Assembly (NCBI RefSeq): GCF_035658495.1
Contig: NZ_CP141944.1
Coordinates: forward strand, 2,072,001-2,136,000
Direction of reading: 5' to 3'
DNA length: 64,000 nt
From: Novosphingobium sp. RL4
Lineage (GTDB): Bacteria; Pseudomonadota; Alphaproteobacteria; Sphingomonadales; Sphingomonadaceae
Position numbers and translations under genes: made by a program. Every line of letters begins with the position of its first letter. The first letter of the stretch is position 1. Of this stretch, positions 60,573 through 64,000 are shown piece by piece. The notes below the pieces were generated by a model that did no database searches, was not told where the DNA came from, and was given only the letters and a program-made list of their open reading frames with translations.

Positions 60573-62657
60573 ATGACCGACTTCCTTCTCGAACTCCGCT
60601 CGCAGGAAATCCCGGCCCGCATGCAGGCTGGCGCCCGCGCCGATCTCGAAAAGCTGTTCCGCAAGGACATGGCGGCGGCCGGCGTCACCGTGGGTGAAGT
60701 GACCGTCTGGTCCACCCCGCGCCGCCTGGCGCTGATCGCGCACGGGTTGCCGCTTGCCACCGAAGCGGTCCGCGAAGAGACCAAGGGGCCGGCCACCAGT
60801 GCGCCCGAACAGGCTCTGGAAGGCTTCCTGCGCAAGACCGGGCTGAGCAAGGACCAGCTCGAAGTTCGCGATCTCAAAGGCAAGGATACCTACTTTGCCG
60901 TCGTCGAGAAGCCCGGCCGCGCCGTGGCCGAGGTGCTTGCCGAAGTGATCCCCGCGATCATTCGCAACTTCCCGTGGCCCAAGTCGCAGCGCTGGGGCGC
61001 CGCCTCGATCTCCACCGAATCGCTGCGCTGGGTGCGTCCGCTTTCCGGCATCGTCGCGATCTTCGGTGAACAGCTCGTGGCGTGCGAAGTGGGCGGCATC
61101 GCGTCCGGCTACGTAACGCTTGGACACCGTTTCCACGCCCCCGGCGAGATCACCATCGGCGGCGCGCATGACTATGCCGACAAGCTGCACCTCGCCCATG
61201 TCCTTGTGAACCAAGAGGAACGGCAGGACATCGTCCGCACCAAGGCGCGTGAGGCGGCCGAGGCTGCGGGGCTCGTGCTGGTCGAGGATGAAGGACTGGT
61301 GATCGAGAACGCGGGCCTGACCGAATGGCCGGTGCCGCTGCTCGGCCGGTTCGAGGAAGATTTTCTCGAGGTTCCCCCCGAGACTATCCAGCTGACCGCG
61401 CGCGTGAACCAGAAGTATTTCGTTTGCGAAGATGCTGCAGGTTCTCTGGCCAACGCCTTCATTTGTACGGCAAATATCGTCGCCACCGATGGCGGTGCAG
61501 CCATCGTCGACGGTAACCGCAAGGTGCTGGCCGCGCGTCTGTCGGATGCTCGTTTCTTCTGGCAGCAGGACCGCAAGACGCTGCTGTCGGAGCAGGCGAA
61601 GAAGCTCGAGCGGATCACCTTCCACGAGAAGCTGGGCACTGTCGCCGACAAGGTCGAGCGGGTGGCCAAGCTGGCGGAATGGCTGGCAGCCGAAGGCATC
61701 GTCCCGAACTGCGATCCGGCGCTCGCGCGCCAGGCGGCGGAACTTTGCAAGGCCGATCTGGTCACCGAAATGGTGGGGGAATTTCCTGAACTTCAAGGGC
61801 TTATGGGTGGTTATTATGCCCGTGCTGAAGGTCTTCCCAACGCCGTGGCCGATGCTATCCGCGATCACTACAAGCCGGTCGGGCAGGGCGACGAAGTTCC
61901 CAGCGCGCCGGTAACGGTAGCTGTGGCATTGGCGGACAAGCTGGATACGCTCCGCAGCTTCTTTGCGATCGACGAGAAGCCGACCGGCTCGAAAGACCCG
62001 TTCGCGCTCCGCCGGGCGGCGCTGGGCATCATACGGCTCATCACGGACAACCGCTTGCGCTTCGGCGTTGCCGAGAGCGATCTGCTCGATTTCTTCGTGG
62101 ACCGCCTCAAGGTGCAGCAGAAGGAAGCGGGCGTTCGGCACGACCTTATCGACGCGGTGATCGCGCTGGGCGGCGAGGATGATCTCGTCCGCCTGCTGGC
62201 CCGCGTTCATGCGCTTCAGGCTTTCGTCGCCACGGACGACGGCGTGAACCTGCTTGCCGGCTACAAGCGCGCGGCCAATATCCTGCGCAAGGAAGATTGG
62301 AAGGATAAGGTCGATCCCTCGGGTGACGAAGATCCCATGGAAAACGTCGACCATCCCGACATGAAGGGCGTCTACGCCGCGCAGCAGGACGTGACCTACG
62401 CGCCCGAGGCTGCCGAACAGGCGCTTCTCGGCGCGGTGGCGGCGGCTGAACCTCAGGCCGCACGGGCGGTGGAGGCAGAGGACTTCGCTTCGGCCATGTC
62501 CGCGCTGGCCACGCTCCGCGCGCCGATCGATGCTTTCTTCGATCAGGTCATCGTCAACGACAGCGACCCGGTAAAGCGCCATGCAAGGCTGGCCTTGCTT
62601 GATCGGTTCCGTGCTGCAGTGCACAATGTTGCGGATTTTTCGAGGATCGAGGGCTAG
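60573..62657 (+). CDS. glyS: Glycyl-tRNA synthetase beta subunit
   Basis: The 694-residue subunit recognises tRNA-Gly. It begins DFLLELRSQEIPARMQ and carries GATEVWSTPRR-like VTVWSTPRRLALIA, the HD-like central region (LGTVADKVERVAKLA, HYKPVGQGDEVP) and the C-terminal anticodon-binding/DALR part (FFDQVIVNDSDPVKRHARLALL). Length matches the family. It lies 120 bases after glyQ and 60 before ppdK. Confidence 0.98.
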   Translation: MTDFLLELRSQEIPARMQAGARADLEKLFRKDMAAAGVTVGEVTVWSTPRRLALIAHGLPLATEAVREETKGPATSAPEQALEGFLRKTGLSKDQLEVRDLKGKDTYFAVVEKPGRAVAEVLAEVIPAIIRNFPWPKSQRWGAASISTESLRWVRPLSGIVAIFGEQLVACEVGGIASGYVTLGHRFHAPGEITIGGAHDYADKLHLAHVLVNQEERQDIVRTKAREAAEAAGLVLVEDEGLVIENAGLTEWPVPLLGRFEEDFLEVPPETIQLTARVNQKYFVCEDAAGSLANAFICTANIVATDGGAAIVDGNRKVLAARLSDARFFWQQDRKTLLSEQAKKLERITFHEKLGTVADKVERVAKLAEWLAAEGIVPNCDPALARQAAELCKADLVTEMVGEFPELQGLMGGYYARAEGLPNAVADAIRDHYKPVGQGDEVPSAPVTVAVALADKLDTLRSFFAIDEKPTGSKDPFALRRAALGIIRLITDNRLRFGVAESDLLDFFVDRLKVQQKEAGVRHDLIDAVIALGGEDDLVRLLARVHALQAFVATDDGVNLLAGYKRAANILRKEDWKDKVDPSGDEDPMENVDHPDMKGVYAAQQDVTYAPEAAEQALLGAVAAAEPQAARAVEAEDFASAMSALATLRAPIDAFFDQVIVNDSDPVKRHARLALLDRFRAAVHNVADFSRIEG

Positions 62658-62717
62658 GGAGCTTTCCCTGAAACTCGTGAAACTTTTATCAACCAGGACA
62701 GGAAAGTCAGGGGATAG

Positions 62718-64000
62718 ATGAGCAGACAGGTCTACACGTTCGGCGGCGGTGTTAAGCATGAAGATGCCCGCGCCCGTGACAAGGTCGTCGTCGGCGGCAA
62801 AGGTGCGAACCTCGCTGAAATGGCGGGTATCGGCCTTCCGGTGCCCCCCGGCTTTACCATCACCACTGAAGAGTGCGTGAAGTATCTCGCCGAGGGCGGT
62901 GACTTCTCGGACCTGCTGCGCGCCGATGTAGCCGAAGCGCTCACCCACATCGAAAAGACCGTGGGCAAGAACTTCGGCGATGCCGCAGATCCCCTGCTGG
63001 TCTCGGTCCGCTCGGGCGCGCGCGTTTCGATGCCGGGCATGATGGATACCGTCCTCAACCTCGGCCTCAATGACGATACCGTCGAAGGCCTGTGCAAGAC
63101 CTCGGGCGACGATCGTTTCGCCTGGGACAGCTATCGCCGTTTCGTTCAGATGTACTCCGACGTCGTTCTCGGCCTCGATCACGATCGCTTCGAGGAAGCG
63201 CTCGAGATCGCCAAGGAAGACAACGGCTACATGAACGATGTCGAGATGACCGCCGACAACTGGCGCGCCATCGTCAAGGAATACAAGGGCATCGTCGAGG
63301 AAGAACTCGGCCGCCCGTTCCCGCAGGACGTCCATGAGCAGCTCTGGGGCGCGATCCAGGCCGTGTTCGATTCCTGGGATTCGGACCGCGCGAAGGTCTA
63401 TCGCCGCCTGAACGACATTCCCGGCGACTGGGGAACTGCGGTAAACGTGCAGGCCATGGTCTTCGGCAATATGGGTGATACATCGGCCACGGGCGTTGCC
63501 TTCACGCGTGATCCGGCTACCGGCGAAAAGGCCTATTATGGCGAATGGCTGGTCAATGCGCAGGGCGAGGACGTCGTCGCCGGCATCCGCACCCCGCAGT
63601 ACCTGACCAAGGCTGCGCGCGAGCGGGCAGGGGCAAAGCCGCTGTCGATGGAAGAAGCGATGCCGGACGCCTATGGCGAACTGGCCGCGGTGTTCGAGCT
63701 GCTCGAAAAGCACTACCGCGACATGCAGGACATCGAGTTCACCGTCGAACGCACGAAGCTTTGGATGCTCCAGACCCGCTCGGGCAAGCGCACCGCCAAG
63801 GCCGCGCTGAAGATGGCGGTGGACATGGTGGAAGAAGGCCTGATCGACGAATCCACCGCGATCCTGCGGGTCGATCCCATGGCGCTCGATCAGCTCCTGC
63901 ACCCCACGCTCGACCCCAAGGCGCCGCGCGACATCCTCGGCAAGGGCCTTCCGGCCTCGCCGGGCGCGGCTTCGGGTGCGATTGTGCTCGATGCCGATAC
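62718..64000 (+). CDS. ppdK: Pyruvate, phosphate dikinase, N-terminal part (runs off the window)
   Basis: The first 427 codons are present. The enzyme interconverts pyruvate, ATP and phosphate with PEP, AMP and diphosphate. The ATP-grasp region shows VVVGGKGANLAEM, PVPPGFTITTEEC, the phosphate-binding SVRSGARVSMPGMMDTVLNLG and TGVAFTRDPATGEK; the last residues (GLPASPGAASGAIV) start the phosphohistidine swivel domain. AGGGGA lies a few bases before the ATG. With eno it gives the cell a PEP-pyruvate cycle. The C-terminal half lies outside. Confidence 0.96.
   Translation, partial: MSRQVYTFGGGVKHEDARARDKVVVGGKGANLAEMAGIGLPVPPGFTITTEECVKYLAEGGDFSDLLRADVAEALTHIEKTVGKNFGDAADPLLVSVRSGARVSMPGMMDTVLNLGLNDDTVEGLCKTSGDDRFAWDSYRRFVQMYSDVVLGLDHDRFEEALEIAKEDNGYMNDVEMTADNWRAIVKEYKGIVEEELGRPFPQDVHEQLWGAIQAVFDSWDSDRAKVYRRLNDIPGDWGTAVNVQAMVFGNMGDTSATGVAFTRDPATGEKAYYGEWLVNAQGEDVVAGIRTPQYLTKAARERAGAKPLSMEEAMPDAYGELAAVFELLEKHYRDMQDIEFTVERTKLWMLQTRSGKRTAKAALKMAVDMVEEGLIDESTAILRVDPMALDQLLHPTLDPKAPRDILGKGLPASPGAASGAIVLDAD

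Noticed and set aside
59469..63902. A 1477-codon open frame on the minus strand opposite glyQ, glyS and ppdK
   Set aside because: Its sequence is the antisense of three certain genes. High-GC codon bias removes stops from this antisense frame; there is no domain and the composition (His, Arg, Gly, Val, Leu) is typical of such shadows.

Overview
The window looks like a chromosomal segment of an alphaproteobacterium of the order Sphingomonadales, most like Novosphingobium or Sphingobium. The evidence is high GC with strong third-position GC bias, the gene orders YqeY-dnaG-rpoD facing carA-carB, rpiB-glyA-nrdR and mreBCD-mrdA-rodA, a DUF4170 protein, a PEP-CTERM protein, and proteins that read like sphingomonad versions. 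This is inference from remembered family knowledge; no database search was possible. Almost all of the window is coding. I see no insertion sequence, prophage, CRISPR array or rRNA operon.

Layout. 1-5.2 kb: end of an ABC-2 exporter (ATPase end plus permease), a DUF481 outer-membrane protein, tgt and a secreted S9 peptidase. 5.2-9.7 kb, minus strand: a small ORF, rpsD, a TrmJ-like methyltransferase, nrdR, a small membrane protein, glyA and rpiB. 9.9-16.6 kb: a membrane M28 peptidase, then rpoD, dnaG and yqeY on the minus strand. 16.7-22.4 kb: carA, an unknown gene, carB and greA. 22.5-24.7 kb, minus: DUF4170 and a four-gene envelope cluster resembling E. coli yqjD-yqjE. 24.9-26.9 kb: eno and a MarR-type regulator. 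26.9-27.75 kb: an AT-richer interval with two candidate microproteins. 27.75-31.3 kb, minus: ribH, an HTH-RibB-RibA-like fusion, an enoyl-CoA hydratase and an SDR. 31.5-41.3 kb: a D-glycerate-kinase-like enzyme, YihY, tamA-tamB-lipoprotein, a PilZ protein and a small secreted protein. 41.4-41.7 kb: three identical tRNA-Lys(CTT) genes. 41.8-47.6 kb, minus: the complete elongasome operon mreB-mreC-mreD-mrdA-rodA. 47.9-55.5 kb: mutL, a lipoprotein, a phosphodiesterase, a glutaredoxin-MauE membrane protein divergent from a MerR regulator, ychF and a TPR lipoprotein. 55.6-64 kb: PEP-CTERM protein, pth, rplY, two TraB/GumN paralogues, glyQ, glyS and the start of ppdK.

Most genes are housekeeping: translation (tgt, rpsD, rplY, pth, glyQS, tRNA-Lys, ychF), transcription (rpoD, greA), replication and repair (dnaG, mutL), pyrimidine/arginine supply (carAB), one-carbon metabolism (glyA), glycolysis/PEP metabolism (eno, ppdK), riboflavin (ribBX, ribH) and cell shape/envelope (mre, tam).

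The best candidates for something little described are regulatory. (1) A riboflavin enzyme carries its own N-terminal helix-turn-helix domain and sits directly behind a perfect 14-bp inverted repeat, with a third copy of the same octamer inside its 5' end, which suggests a self-regulating enzyme-repressor. (2) A MerR regulator and a glutaredoxin-MauE fusion share a 41-bp divergent promoter with a textbook 20-bp MerR spacer and a palindromic operator, suggesting a thiol- or metal-responsive envelope redox switch. (3) The yqjDE-like cluster contains three different proteins that end in, or contain, similar glycine-rich membrane anchors.
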